NCBI RefSeq assembly: GCF_011808225.1 | Contig: NZ_SOYS01000004.1 | Coordinates: 288,548-352,547, forward strand | DNA: 64,000 nt | From: Cedecea colo | Lineage (GTDB): Bacteria; Pseudomonadota; Gammaproteobacteria; Enterobacterales; Enterobacteriaceae | Direction of reading: 5' to 3' | Shown: positions 31,234 through 41,600 of the stretch, piece after piece | How the letters are laid out: each line of letters starts with the position of its first letter | Numbering within the stretch: position 1 is the stretch's first letter | Program-made: the position numbers and the translations under genes | The notes under the pieces: generated by a model | Told to the model about the DNA's origin: nothing | The model's database searches: none | The model's input: the letters and a program-made list of their open reading frames with translations, nothing else

Positions 31234-33170
31234 AACCCCTCCTGCTGCCTGAATAGCGTCAACATCTCCGTCGCCGCCTGGCGTCCGGCCACCATCGCGG
31301 TCACCACCAGGTCGGCGCCGGTTACCACATCGCCACCGGCGAAGATTTTCTCGTGGCCGGTCTGGGTAGTTCCGCGTCCTTTTCCGCCGGTGGCGATATT
31401 TCCCCACCGATCCCGTTTAATGCCGTAACCGCGTAACCACGGCGTATCATGAGGCTGGAAACCAAACGCCATAATCAACACATCGGCCTGCAACTCAAAC
31501 TCAGAGCCCGCAACGGGCTGCGGACGGCGGCGACCATCCGGCCCTGGTTCCCCCATCTTCGTGCGGATCATGCCCACGGCGCTCACCTGCCCTTTGCGGT
31601 TGCGCTGGATGCGCTGCGGCTGGACGTTGAACTCGAAATTAACGCCCTCTTCACGGGCGTTGATCACCTCTTTTTTCGAGCCAGGCATACTCATTTCGTC
31701 GCGGCGATAGGCGCACGTTACGCTGGCGGCACCACGACGAACGGCGGTACGCAGGCAGTCCATCGCCGTATCGCCACCGCCGAGAACCACAACCCGTTTG
31801 CCTTTGATCTCCGTTAGCGGATATTCCGCGCTTACCTCCAGGCCCATTACCTCACGGGTGCTGGCTATCAGGAACGGTAAAGCCTGAATCACCCCCGGCG
31901 CATCCTCACCCTCAAGGCCCGCAGCCATCAGCCCGTAGGTGCCGACGCCCAGAAATACGGCGTCATAGTTTTCCACCAGATCGTTGAAGGCCAGGTCCCG
32001 GCCGACCTCCTGATTGAGATGAAAGTGAATGCCCATACCGCTGAAAATTTCACGTCTTACTGCCAGCAGGTGTTTATCCAGCTTAAAAGGAGGAATACCG
32101 AAGGTAAGCAGCCCGCCGATTTCCGGATGACGATCATAGACATCAACATGCACGCCCGCGCGAGCCAGGATATCCGCGCAGCCCAGCCCGGCAGGCCCCG
32201 CGCCGATAACCGCCACTCGCTCTTTGCGCGGCGTCATCTCGCTAATCGTCGGCCGCCAGCCCATCGCCAACGCGGTGTCGGTGATATAGCGCTCCAGATT
32301 GCCGATGGCCACCGATCCTCCCTCATTTTTTAGCGTACACGCCCCTTCGCAGAGCCGGTCCTGGGGACAGACGCGACCGCAGATCTCCGGCAGGGAGCTG
32401 CTCTGGTGACACAGTTCAGCCGCCTCGATAATGTTGCCCTCTTTTACCAGACGGATGAAATCGGGAATCGCGTTGTGCAGCGGGCAGGTCCAGTTGCACC
32501 ACGCTTTCTGCGCGCAGTAGAGACAGCGCTCGCTTTCATATTCCGCATCGCACTCGGCCAGCGGCCGGTAAATTTCGTCAAAATGTTGTTTGCGGTTATC
32601 GGCTGCGACTTTTTTCGCCCCAACACGCGGGGGTTTATCCAGAATAGCCTGCCGCCGTTCGCCGCGGACTGCCGCCACCGGCTGGCCTGTAGCCGAGCGG
32701 ACCTGACGCTCCCGACGAAGCTGATTGATGCTGGTTTCATCCATCAAACGCAGCGCCTGGGTGGGGCAGCTTGCCACACAGGCGGGCTGCCCGGAGGCAT
32801 GCTGGCTACAGAGATCGCACTTTTGCGCCAGCTGTGGCGCATCATCATCGTTAGCGACCATCTCTATTGCGCCAAACGGGCAGGCGATGACGCAGTTCTT
32901 ACAGCCGATGCAGAGCGTCTCTTTAAACTGGACGCTGTCGTTAGCAAATTGCAGCGCCTGCGTCGGGCAGGAGGCGACGCAGGGAGCGTCATTACAATGG
33001 TGACAGGTCGTGGCGCTGCTGACGTTACGGTGGAAAAAAACGTGAATACGCGGAAGAAAGTGACTGCGCTGCTGCGGCCAGGCGTCCTGATGATGAGAGG
33101 TGACGCAGACCACTTCACACGCGTGGCAACCAATGCAGTTCGCGGCGTCGGCAACGATAAATTTATTCAT
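31230..33170 (-). CDS. ygfT: AegA/YgfT-type Fe-S flavoprotein oxidoreductase
   Basis: 646 aa from ATG 33170 (start agrees with MNKFIVADAANCIGCHACE). An N-terminal polyferredoxin (four Cys motifs, about 1-150) is fused to a glutamate synthase small-subunit-like module: CPLHNAIPDFIRLVKEGN, then CGRVCPQDRLCEGAC, FAD site AVIGAGPAGLGCADILARAG and NADP site VVLGGGDTAMDCLRTA. In E. coli, AegA and its paralogue YgfT take part in formate-dependent anaerobic urate degradation with FdhF. Placement divergent from uacT-fdhF supports that here. AegA and YgfT cannot be separated confidently by eye; the adjacent ygfS favours YgfT. Confidence 0.9.
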   Translation of the reverse strand: MNKFIVADAANCIGCHACEVVCVTSHHQDAWPQQRSHFLPRIHVFFHRNVSSATTCHHCNDAPCVASCPTQALQFANDSVQFKETLCIGCKNCVIACPFGAIEMVANDDDAPQLAQKCDLCSQHASGQPACVASCPTQALRLMDETSINQLRRERQVRSATGQPVAAVRGERRQAILDKPPRVGAKKVAADNRKQHFDEIYRPLAECDAEYESERCLYCAQKAWCNWTCPLHNAIPDFIRLVKEGNIIEAAELCHQSSSLPEICGRVCPQDRLCEGACTLKNEGGSVAIGNLERYITDTALAMGWRPTISEMTPRKERVAVIGAGPAGLGCADILARAGVHVDVYDRHPEIGGLLTFGIPPFKLDKHLLAVRREIFSGMGIHFHLNQEVGRDLAFNDLVENYDAVFLGVGTYGLMAAGLEGEDAPGVIQALPFLIASTREVMGLEVSAEYPLTEIKGKRVVVLGGGDTAMDCLRTAVRRGAASVTCAYRRDEMSMPGSKKEVINAREEGVNFEFNVQPQRIQRNRKGQVSAVGMIRTKMGEPGPDGRRRPQPVAGSEFELQADVLIMAFGFQPHDTPWLRGYGIKRDRWGNIATGGKGRGTTQTGHEKIFAGGDVVTGADLVVTAMVAGRQAATEMLTLFRQQEGL

Positions 33171-33673
33171 TTGCTTCCCTTTATTATTCTTAAACTCACA
33201 GGGATAGCGATGCAATAATCAGACGCTTTTTAACAGTTTATTGCTGTAAAAATTATTTTTGTGAGACATCTCAAGAAATCATTGCTAATCCGCCAGCGCA
33301 TTCAATAAAACCATTCTGCCGCATCCACTTTGGGCACTTCTGGATGAATCAGATTGATAATTTACCGATCCTTGATGTAGACCAAAATGATATTCACGCT
33401 GTCTCAATGTGATACCGTTAATGTATTGCAAAGCTGTACACATCTATTCTCTATTCACGGGCAAATATTATTCTTATTAGCGTGTGATTTATTTCACAAA
33501 TATATCTCTCCGTCATCGCTGCCATTATATTTGGCACAGCTTACGCATAGCAAAACCTGTGCGTGCAGCATTCTGATAACGCCATCAGCTCAGGGAGGCC
33601 GCGGCCTTCGAATCGTAACTTCGGCTCTGTTCACACGTTTACGGAGAGAAGTCGTACAGGAGATAGTAATTTC
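33171..33673. promoter_or_regulatory. ygfT-uacT divergent control region
   Basis: About 500 bp without a convincing gene. A YgeV-type dyad with one mismatch (AATCAGATTGATA, 33347-33359) and a sigma-54 promoter for uacT at 33532 are visible. No matching -24/-12 element was found on the minus strand for ygfT. Confidence 0.65.
33532..33547 (+). promoter_or_regulatory. Sigma-54 promoter of uacT
   Basis: TGGCACAGCTTACGCA: perfect -24 TGGCAC, GG and GC spaced by 10 bp, and a weak -12 TACGCA. It lies 127 bp upstream of the uacT ATG and about 190 bp from the dyad at 33347. Confidence 0.65.
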
Positions 33674-35143
33674 ATGAAAGATATTGCCATTCCGGCCTCG
33701 CAAAATTCGGCAGGGACCGCACCTGTTGATGAGGTTTTACCTATCACGCAAATGATTCTTTATGGTCTGCAACATGTGCTGGTCATGTACGCTGGCGCAG
33801 TAGCGGTGCCGTTAGTCGTTGGCAATGCGGTAGGATTGCCGCCCGAACATATTATATTGCTGATCAGTGCCGATCTGTTTATCTGCGGCGCCGCCACCAT
33901 TATGCAATCTCTGGGGGTGACGCCATGGCTGGGCTGTAAAATGCCGCTTATTCAGGGCTGCACCTTTGCGGCGCTTATTCCGATGGTCCTTATTGGTAAG
34001 GAATATGGCATCGGGGGGATTTCCGGCTCCGTTATCATTGCCGGTATTTTCATCCTCTGCTGCGCGCCATGGATAAGCAAACTGATCCGCTTTTTTCCGA
34101 AGGTGGTAATGGGCAGCATCGTTACCCTTATCGGCATGTCGATAATGCCGGTAGCAGGCGGCTGGATCGGCGGCGGTTCCAGTGAGATGGACGGTTTTGG
34201 CTCCCCCTTCGCACTGCTGATGGCGGCGATTACCCTGGTTATCATCCTTAATATTTACACTTTTGCTGCCGGCGTCGTTAAAAATACCTCCGTACTGATA
34301 GGCCTTATCATCGGAACGATACTCTGGAGTTTCTTTAAACCGCTAGATTTCCAGCTTGTCAACGCGACGCAGTGGCTTCACCTGCCGACGTTAATGCCGT
34401 TTGCCGGGCCTGAATTTCACATTATACCCATTGCTCTACTGTCGATGGTGATGGTTGTGGTGATGGTAGAAACCATGTCATCGATTTTAGCCACGGGCGA
34501 TATTGTCGGTAAGAAGGTCGATGCGAAAATGTTGCGCAACGGCCTTAACGTCTGCGGGGTTGCCACTACTCTCTGCGGCTTTTTTAACCTGTTCCCCTAT
34601 GCCGCTTTTGCACAAAACGTTGGCCTGATAGGGCTTACCGGCGTGCGCAGCCGCTTTGTGGTCTCGGTGTCTGGCGTCATTCTGATTTTAATGGGCGTGT
34701 TCGCCAAAATGGCGGCGCTGGTAGTGCTGATACCCAAACCCATTCTCGGCGGCGCGGGCATCGTGATGTTCGGTATGGTCGCCGTATCCGGCATTCGCAC
34801 GCTGGGTCAGGTCAATTATCGAAATAATAATAATGGCATGGTGGTGGCGTTAACTCTCGGCCTCGGCATGATGCCCGTAATGGTGCCGAACCTGTTTACG
34901 CAGTTCCCACCCATGTTACAACTCTTCCTGCATAGCGGTATCACTATCGGCACGCTGACGGCGATAGTCGCCAACCTGACCCTTAATGGAAGCGTGCCTT
35001 TCAGAATCACTCATGAAGCCCCAGTCCCGGACCCGGTTCCGCCAAGTTCGGCCGCGCGCAATATGGCCGTCAGAACGGTCAGAATGTGGCTGCTGCTACG
35101 CAAAGTACAGAAAGAACAACGAGGTGAAGCCCAGGAGGGATAG
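33674..35143 (+). CDS. uacT: Urate transporter UacT (YgfU), NCS2 family
   Basis: Inner-membrane nucleobase:proton symporter, 489 aa from ATG 33674 (E. coli 482). The N-terminal block LYGLQHVLVMYAGAVAVPLVVG and the long hydrophobic pattern (about 14 segments) are typical of NCS2 carriers. The signature region GILMGVFAKMAALVVLIPKPILGGAGIVMFG-like sequence is present (about residues 335-370). The acidic residue in VETMSSILATGDIVGKKV marks the urate/xanthine subgroup. The frame upstream to 33563 lacks similarity. It heads a transcript with a small peptide gene and fdhF. Confidence 0.93.
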   Translation: MKDIAIPASQNSAGTAPVDEVLPITQMILYGLQHVLVMYAGAVAVPLVVGNAVGLPPEHIILLISADLFICGAATIMQSLGVTPWLGCKMPLIQGCTFAALIPMVLIGKEYGIGGISGSVIIAGIFILCCAPWISKLIRFFPKVVMGSIVTLIGMSIMPVAGGWIGGGSSEMDGFGSPFALLMAAITLVIILNIYTFAAGVVKNTSVLIGLIIGTILWSFFKPLDFQLVNATQWLHLPTLMPFAGPEFHIIPIALLSMVMVVVMVETMSSILATGDIVGKKVDAKMLRNGLNVCGVATTLCGFFNLFPYAAFAQNVGLIGLTGVRSRFVVSVSGVILILMGVFAKMAALVVLIPKPILGGAGIVMFGMVAVSGIRTLGQVNYRNNNNGMVVALTLGLGMMPVMVPNLFTQFPPMLQLFLHSGITIGTLTAIVANLTLNGSVPFRITHEAPVPDPVPPSSAARNMAVRTVRMWLLLRKVQKEQRGEAQEG

Positions 35144-35145
35144 TC

Positions 35146-35262
35146 ATGATTATTCGTCTGTGCTTTGCACTGATTGTACTCCTGCTGCTGGCCCTACCCG
35201 CCGTGCAGCAGGCAATAGCACTCGGCATTAACAGCCGCTTCAGTTATGGCCTGCTGTTTTAA
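35146..35262 (+). CDS. Small hydrophobic peptide (38 aa) between uacT and fdhF
   Basis: ATG at 35146 two bases after the uacT stop, with a strong site AGGAGGG 8 bp upstream, encodes MIIRLCFALIVLLLLALPAV followed by QQAIALGINSRFSYGLLF. One membrane helix covers about residues 4-23, ending in a short polar tail. It lies 25 bp before fdhF, so all three genes are probably on one transcript. No family is recognised. It could be a small partner of the transporter or of a membrane-bound FdhF complex; the function is unknown. Confidence 0.65.
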   Translation: MIIRLCFALIVLLLLALPAVQQAIALGINSRFSYGLLF

Positions 35263-35287
35263 GCCCGGTTTCATCAGGAGCATTATT

Positions 35288-37435
35288 ATGAATACGGTTA
35301 TCACTGTCTGTCCTTACTGCGCCTCAGGCTGCAAAATGCAGCTCACGGTGGAGAATGGAAAAATTATTCGCGCCGATGCGGCGATGGGTAAAAACAACCA
35401 GGGCACGCTGTGCCTGAAAGGCTATTACGGCTGGGATTTTATTAACGATACCCAGATCCTCACCCCGCGCCTGAAAACGCCGATGATTCGCCACCAGCGC
35501 GCCAGCAAGCTGGAGTCCGTTTCCTGGGAAACCGCGCTCGATTACGTCGCGACGCGCCTGGGCGCCATCAAAGAAAAATATGGTCCGGACGCTATTCAGA
35601 CCACGGGCTCTTCACGCGGGCCCGGAAACGAAACGAACTACATCATGCAAAAATTCGCGCGGGCGGTTATCGGTACGAATAACGTTGACTGCTGCGCACG
35701 CGTCTGACACGGCCCTTCGGTTGCAGGTCTGCACCAGTCGGTCGGTAACGGCGCCATGAGCAATGCCATCACTGAGATCGATAATACCGATCTGGTGTTT
35801 ATTTTTGGCTATAACCCGGCGGACTCTCATCCCATCGTGGCAAACCATATCCTGAATGCCAAACGAAACGGGGCGAAAATCATCGTCTGCGATCCGCGTA
35901 AAATTGAAACCGCGCGCATTGCCGATATGCATCTTGCGCTAAAAAACGGATCCAATATCGCGCTGCTCAACGCGATTGGTCACGCCATTATTAAAGAGGA
36001 TCTTTACGATAAGGCTTTCGTCGCCAGTCGTTCAGAAGGCTTCGAAACCTGGCGCAGCATAACTGAACGCTATACGCCGGAGTCGGTAGAGGAGATTACC
36101 GGGGTTAGCGCCCGGCAGATCCGTGAGTGCGCACGCATGTACGCCACCGCCAGAACGGCCACTATTCTGTGGGGAATGGGCGTGACCCAGTTCTGGCAGG
36201 GCGTGGAAACCGTTCGCGCGCTGACCAGCCTGGCGATTCTGACAGGCAACCTGGGTAAACCGCACGTTGGGGTTAATCCGGTACGTGGTCAGAACAACGT
36301 GCAGGGCGCCTGCGATATGGGGGCGCTGCCGGACACCTATCCGGGCTACCAGTACGTCAGCATCCCGGAGAACCGCGAAAAATTTGCCAAAGCCTGGGGC
36401 GTTGACAGCCTTCCTGAGCACACCGGCTACCGCATTAGCGAACTGCCACACCGCGTGGAGCATGGCGAAGTGCGCGCAGCCTGGATCATGGGCGAAGACC
36501 CGCTACAAACGGATGCCGAACTTTCCGCCGTGCGTAAGGCATTTGCAGGTTTAGAGCTGGTTATCGTGCAGGATATTTTTATGACCAAAACAGCAGCGGC
36601 GGCGGATGTCATACTGCCCTCCACCTCATGGGGCGAGCACGAAGGGGTTTACACCGCGGCGGATCGCGGTTTCCAGCGTTTTTTCAAAGTGGTAGAGCCA
36701 AAATGGGATCTGAAAACCGACTGGCAAATTATCTGTGATATCGCCACCCGGATGGGTTACCCGATGCACTATGACAACACCCAGCAGATTTGGGATGAAG
36801 TGCGTCATCTGTGCCCTAACTTTTTTGGTGCGACCTACGAGAAAATGGGCGAGCTGGGCTATGTGCAGTGGCCATGTTGGGATGAGTCCAGCGCCGATCG
36901 GGGCACCTCTTATCTTTTCGAAGAGCGCTTCTCGACGCCAAACGGTCTGGCACAGTTCTTCACCTGCGAATGGCAGGCGCCGCTCGATAAACTCAGCGAC
37001 GAGTACCCCATGGTGCTGTCGACGGTGCGTGAAGTTGGCCACTACTCATGCCGCTCAATGACCGGGAACTGTGCGGCGCTGGCGAAGCTGGCAGACGAAC
37101 CGGGCTATGCGCAGATCAACACGGCTGACGCACAGCGTTTAGGCATTGCGGACGAGGAGCTGGTGTGGGTTAACTCGCGTAAAGGGCGAGTCATCACCCG
37201 GGCGAAGGTAAACGATCGGCCAAACGTAGGGGCAGTCTATATGACCTACCAGTGGTGGATTGGCGCCTGCAACGAGCTGGTGACCGAGAACCTGAGTCCA
37301 ATTACCAAAACGCCAGAGTATAAATACTGTGCTGTTAACGTTGAACGCATCAGCGATCAGCGGGCCGCCGAGCAGTATGTGATTGATGAGTACAACAAGC
37401 TGAAGGCCAGCCTGCGTGAAAGTGCGGTAGGTTAA
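35288..37435 (+). CDS. fdhF: Formate dehydrogenase H, selenoprotein FdhF
   Basis: Molybdenum (bis-MGD), 4Fe-4S formate dehydrogenase, 715 aa, the E. coli length. The in-frame TGA at 35705-35707 is codon 140 in CCARV-U-HGPS, exactly the Sec140 context of E. coli FdhF, so this is one gene read through by selenocysteine insertion and not two fragments. The N-terminal cluster motif is CPYCASGCKMQ with a following Cys in LCLKGYYGW. The MGD domains are seen in MGEDPLQTDAE and in the C-terminal YMTYQWWIGACNELV. Next to uacT and ygfT it probably supplies formate electrons for reductive urate breakdown rather than only for formate hydrogenlyase. Confidence 0.97.
35705..35748 (+). promoter_or_regulatory. 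SECIS element of fdhF
   Basis: Directly after the UGA codon the RNA can form the bacterial SECIS hairpin. The apical TGCA-GGTC-TGCA stem-loop at 35722-35733 holds the GGUCU loop that SelB recognises in E. coli fdhF, and the flanking ACGGCCCTTCGGT segment is nearly the same as the E. coli one. Confidence 0.9.
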
Positions 37436-37439
37436 AAAT

Positions 37440-37470
37440 TTGCCCCGGAAGAGCCGGTCCTCCGGGGCAA
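37440..37470. terminator. Bidirectional terminator between fdhF and mocA
   Basis: TTGCCCCGGA (37440-37449) pairs with TCCGGGGCAA (37461-37470), located between the convergent fdhF and mocA genes. Confidence 0.8.
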
Positions 37471-37501
37471 TATGATACCTTGTTTACGCCTGCCGTTATC
37501 C

Positions 37502-38089
37502 TTATGCAATCAGGTGCTTATGGCTCAAATGCGCAATCTGCTGATATTGCACCGGGGTATCAACATCCCAGTGAATACCCTGCGCGCTCACCGGCACAAT
37601 GTGCGTCTCCATCTGTTTAATCACATCCCTTAAAGTCGAGCCGTCCGGCGCATTGTTGATAAACCCGATCGCGCGCTGAGGAAGCAGTACCGGATGCCCT
37701 TTCCCCTTTTCGTACGCGGGGATAAAGCAGGTATCCCGCCCGGTGCGGGCCCACAACGTGCGATAGACGTCGGTCGTCACTTCCGGCATATCTCCCAGCG
37801 CCAGGAAAAAACGCTGCGCCCTGATATGGCTAACGCCGCACTGAATAGACGAGAACATCCCGGCCTGATAGTTGGGGTTGTAAACCACCTTAATGGCCGG
37901 ATTCCCCTGATACCAGGCCGCTAATTCATCGCCGCGAAAGCCCGTCACCAGAATCACCCGGTCGCAAAACGCTAATGCGCTGTCAAGGGCGCTATCAAGG
38001 ATAGTCCCCTCGCCCCAGGGCATCATCATTTTCCATTTTCCCATGCGGCTGGAGAGCCCTGCCGCCAACATGACGCACGTTTTTGCCAT
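37502..38089 (-). CDS. mocA: Molybdenum cofactor cytidylyltransferase MocA
   Basis: Converts Mo-molybdopterin to the MCD form used by xanthine dehydrogenase-type enzymes. ATG 38089, with AAGGTGG upstream, gives 195 aa (E. coli 192); the longer frame to 38164 is not supported. The N-terminal nucleotide loop LAAGLSSRMGKWKMMMPWG, the GDMPEVTTDVYR metal-binding segment and WDVDTPVQYQ are family marks. It is last in an operon after the hydroxylase subunits, 75 bp from the 2Fe-2S gene, and pairs functionally with the XdhC-like protein. Confidence 0.92.
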   Translation of the reverse strand: MAKTCVMLAAGLSSRMGKWKMMMPWGEGTILDSALDSALAFCDRVILVTGFRGDELAAWYQGNPAIKVVYNPNYQAGMFSSIQCGVSHIRAQRFFLALGDMPEVTTDVYRTLWARTGRDTCFIPAYEKGKGHPVLLPQRAIGFINNAPDGSTLRDVIKQMETHIVPVSAQGIHWDVDTPVQYQQIAHLSHKHLIA

Positions 38090-38164
38090 TGCTTTTTCCA
38101 CCTTGATACTCTTCATGAACCGGTAAACGCCGCCGTCGCTTATGACGGCGGCGTTTATCGGCAA

Positions 38165-38623
38165 TCAGGCCTTCAGCACCGCTTTAATGGAGGTAATAAT
38201 CGGTTGATATCCGGTACAACGGCAGAGGTTCCCCTCCAGCGCCTCCTTCAGTTCCTCATCGCTCGGGGAGGGATTAACATCCAGTAGCGCTTTGGTGCTC
38301 ATCAGCACGCCAGGAGTGCAGAAGCCACACTGCACGCCACCGTGGCGAACAAAGGCGTTCTGCAACTTTTTGCCAACGGGATCGTGATGCAACGCTTCGA
38401 CGGTGGTGACTTCCGCTCCGTTGCACTGTGCCGCAAGCAGCAGGCAGGAGCAGACAGACTTTCCGTCCATGATAACGGTACAGGCGCCGCACTCCCCGAC
38501 GGAGCACCCCTCTTTGGTTCCGGTCAGATGTAACTCATCGCGCAGAAAATCGATCAGGCGAAGGTTGTCTTCAACATCACGGTCAATGCGGATGCCATTC
38601 ACTTTAAGCTCAATATGATTCAT
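38165..38623 (-). CDS. 2Fe-2S subunit of a molybdenum hydroxylase
   Basis: Small electron-transfer subunit, 152 aa (E. coli XdhC 159). The plant-type ferredoxin cluster is CSVGECGACTVIMDGKSVCSC (about 40-60, written here over 20 residues only by its Cys ladder: C-x4-C-x2-C-x11-C) and the second cluster is CGFCTPG with CRCTGYQ. It lies 12 bp after the large subunit gene, so the two are co-transcribed. It passes electrons from the Mo centre to FAD in the neighbouring fused subunit. Confidence 0.92.
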   Translation of the reverse strand: MNHIELKVNGIRIDRDVEDNLRLIDFLRDELHLTGTKEGCSVGECGACTVIMDGKSVCSCLLLAAQCNGAEVTTVEALHHDPVGKKLQNAFVRHGGVQCGFCTPGVLMSTKALLDVNPSPSDEELKEALEGNLCRCTGYQPIITSIKAVLKA

Positions 38624-38635
38624 GGTAACGGCTCC

Positions 38636-41600
38636 TTATTTATTCAGCTCTGCTAAAACGTCCTGCAGCATCTGCCGGAACATCTCGATAAAAACGGGGA
38701 TTTTGTAAGGCGCTGACCAGCGCCCACCGATAGCTTTTTCAATCAGCCCGTTGAGCACCTGCGCGGCCTGTTCAACGGTATCCGCGTTGAGCACCCTATC
38801 CGTTAGCGCTTGCTCAACCGCCACCAGCCGCTGCGGTTTGCTCATCAACGCGCCGTCAACCAGCCGACACAGACGGATAACGTTCGCGTTATCGACGATG
38901 AACTGGCCCGTTAAACTCTGACGGGTGATATTCAGCGCATTACGGCGCCCCAGTTGCAGATAGCGATTTATACAAGGCGATGTCATTGGCGCAGGGATAA
39001 TCACCCGCGTTACCAGCTCATCAGGCTCCAGGCAGGTGCGATAGCCACCGATTACAAACTCGCTGACCGGCATTTGGCGCATACCGCGCAGGCTACGCAG
39101 TTCGACCCCGGCGTCATAGATGATCAGCGGCGGCATGGAGTCCGCACAGGGCGCTGCATTGACGATATTGCCGCCAACGGTGGCGCGATTTCGCAGTTGC
39201 AGAGAACCTATGGTTTTACAGGCCGTCACCAGAAGCGGATAGCGTTGCTGAATCAGGGGATGTTTAATCAGGTCGGTAAAGCAGACGCCCGCACCGATCG
39301 AGATGCCGCCGTCAACATCAGTAATCGCTTTCAGCTCCGGCAAGGCCGCAATATTCACCAGCGGTATATCGCCAGATTGCATCCTGGCCTGCACCAGCAC
39401 GTCGGTGCCACCGGCAATCGGCACGGCGCCCTTTTCTGCCAGCAGCGTTAAGGCCTGTGACAGGGTTTGAGGTACGCTTAGCGACAGCGAATTCAGGCGA
39501 TGAACCTGCTTTTTATCACCCGATTCAATCATCTGTTCACTTTGACGTTCGGGCTTCTTGAGGTTGTAGCCAAGACGAACCTGCTCTAAGGTCAACGGCA
39601 GCGTTCGGTTGCGGCGGCCAATGGCAAAATTAACCGCATTGTTAAGGGCGGCGGCACCCAGCTCAAGGACGGGTTCGCCAATGACCTTCGCCCCCATCGG
39701 CCCGGCATTATCGTGATTTTCCACTGCGATGACATCGATGTGCGGCATATCTTTAATCGTCGGCAGCAGATAGGTATCGAAGTTCTCTGACTTGACGACA
39801 CCGTGCTCGGTGTTGAAGTCCTCCAGCATGCCGTAGCCGATCATGCCCTGCAATACGCCGCCGTAAACCTGCCCGGTAAACCCGACCGGATTGATTACTT
39901 TCCCCACGTCATGCGTTGCCACCACGTTGTTGACCGTCACTTTACCGGTGCGCATATCCACCGCGACGTCGGCCACCTGGCAGCCATAGACCCACGTAAA
40001 ATAGGGGCTACCGCAGCCTTTCTCCTCATCCCAGTGAATGTTCGGCGCCACGTGCCAGCCGTAAGAGGATAAATTTGCCCCGGTGGCTTTCGTCATATCG
40101 ACGACCTGCTGGAAACTCAGGCTTAGCTCGGGACGGTGAGCATTGAAAACCTTTCCCTCCTGCCAGACGAGATCCTCGATCCCCTCCGCCTTCAGCGTCT
40201 CTTTGATGGCATCCGCCATACGCTTTTTAATCTTATTCGCCGCGCTCAGAATCGCCTGCCCGCCCATCAGCGTCCCGCGCGAGGCCACGGTTGAGCCCCC
40301 GTCGGCGATCATGGCGGTCGCCGGTTCGCTGAACATCACCCGCTCAAGTCCAACCCCAAAAGCTTCTGCTGCCAGCAGGGACATCGTGGTCTGCAATCCC
40401 TGACCGTTCTCAGACACGGAAGTAGAAATGTTGATACTGCCATCCGCATTGACCTGAATGAGCGCCGAGGAAGCATCCAGCCCTTCGGCCCCAAGCGAAC
40501 AGCCCCGGTGGCTGAGCGCAAAGCCGATGCCGTAGCGAATGGGTCCGCCTTTCGCGTTAAGCTGCTGATAGTGCGCCTGTTTGGCCTCGTATTCCGCTTT
40601 TATCAGCGACTTTTCCAGCACCTCCTGAGCGGAAACCTTATGGTTATCAAAAACCTGCCCGGCCATGCTGGTATCGCCCTGCCTGAGGACGTTTCGCAGG
40701 CGCAGCTCAACGGGCGAGAGGCCCATCAGCTCAGCCACCTCATCCATCAGGGATTCATTGGCGAAAATGACCTGCGGGGCACCGTAACCGCGATAAGCCG
40801 AGGTGTAGTTATTGTTGGTATAGACGCCGACGAGATCGACACGAACGTTAGGAATATTGTAAGGACCAGCCGCCTGTACCGAACTGCGCCAGGTAACAAA
40901 CATGGTCTGGCCGGAATAACTGCCGCCATCGGCGATAATCTCGATTTTGATCGCCTGAATACGCGCGTCGTCGTCCAGCCCGATGCGGTATTTCATCTTA
41001 TAGGGATGGCGCTTATAGCTCTCGCGCATGGATTGCTCGCGATTGTAGGAGATCTTCACCGGACGCCCGGTGAGATGTACCAGCAATGCCGCACGACAGG
41101 AAATATTATCGATAATGTCATCTTTACCGCCAAAGGAACCGCCAAGCACCGAACGCTTAACGTTGACCCTGGCCTGCGGGAGATTGAGATATTTGGCGAC
41201 CACGGCGCGAGTACGGTGTGCGTTCTGAATTGAACCGGCAATGGTCATGATCTGCTCATTATCATCCAGATACACGACGATCGACTCCGGCTCAATATAT
41301 CCATGCTCCTGAAAGCCCACCTCGTATTCACGTTCGAAAATATGAGCAGAGGCGGCAAAACCGGCGTTAATATCCCCTTTCACCGTGTGGTGACGATTAA
41401 TAATATTGCTGTCCAGTTCGCTGTGAATAAGCCTGGCGCCGGGCTTCAATGCCTCTTCAGGGGAGGTAATTGGCTCCCAGGGGGTATATGTCACTTTAAT
41501 CTTATCGACCGCAATGCAGGCAGCTTCGTAAGACTCTGCGGCGACGACGGCAATCACATCGCCACGATAGGCGATTTCATTGTCGATGATCGGAGGATGA

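Noticed and set aside
35246..35707. Apparent truncated formate dehydrogenase fragment ending at TGA
   Set aside because: The TGA is selenocysteine codon 140 with a SECIS directly after it; the gene continues to 37435.
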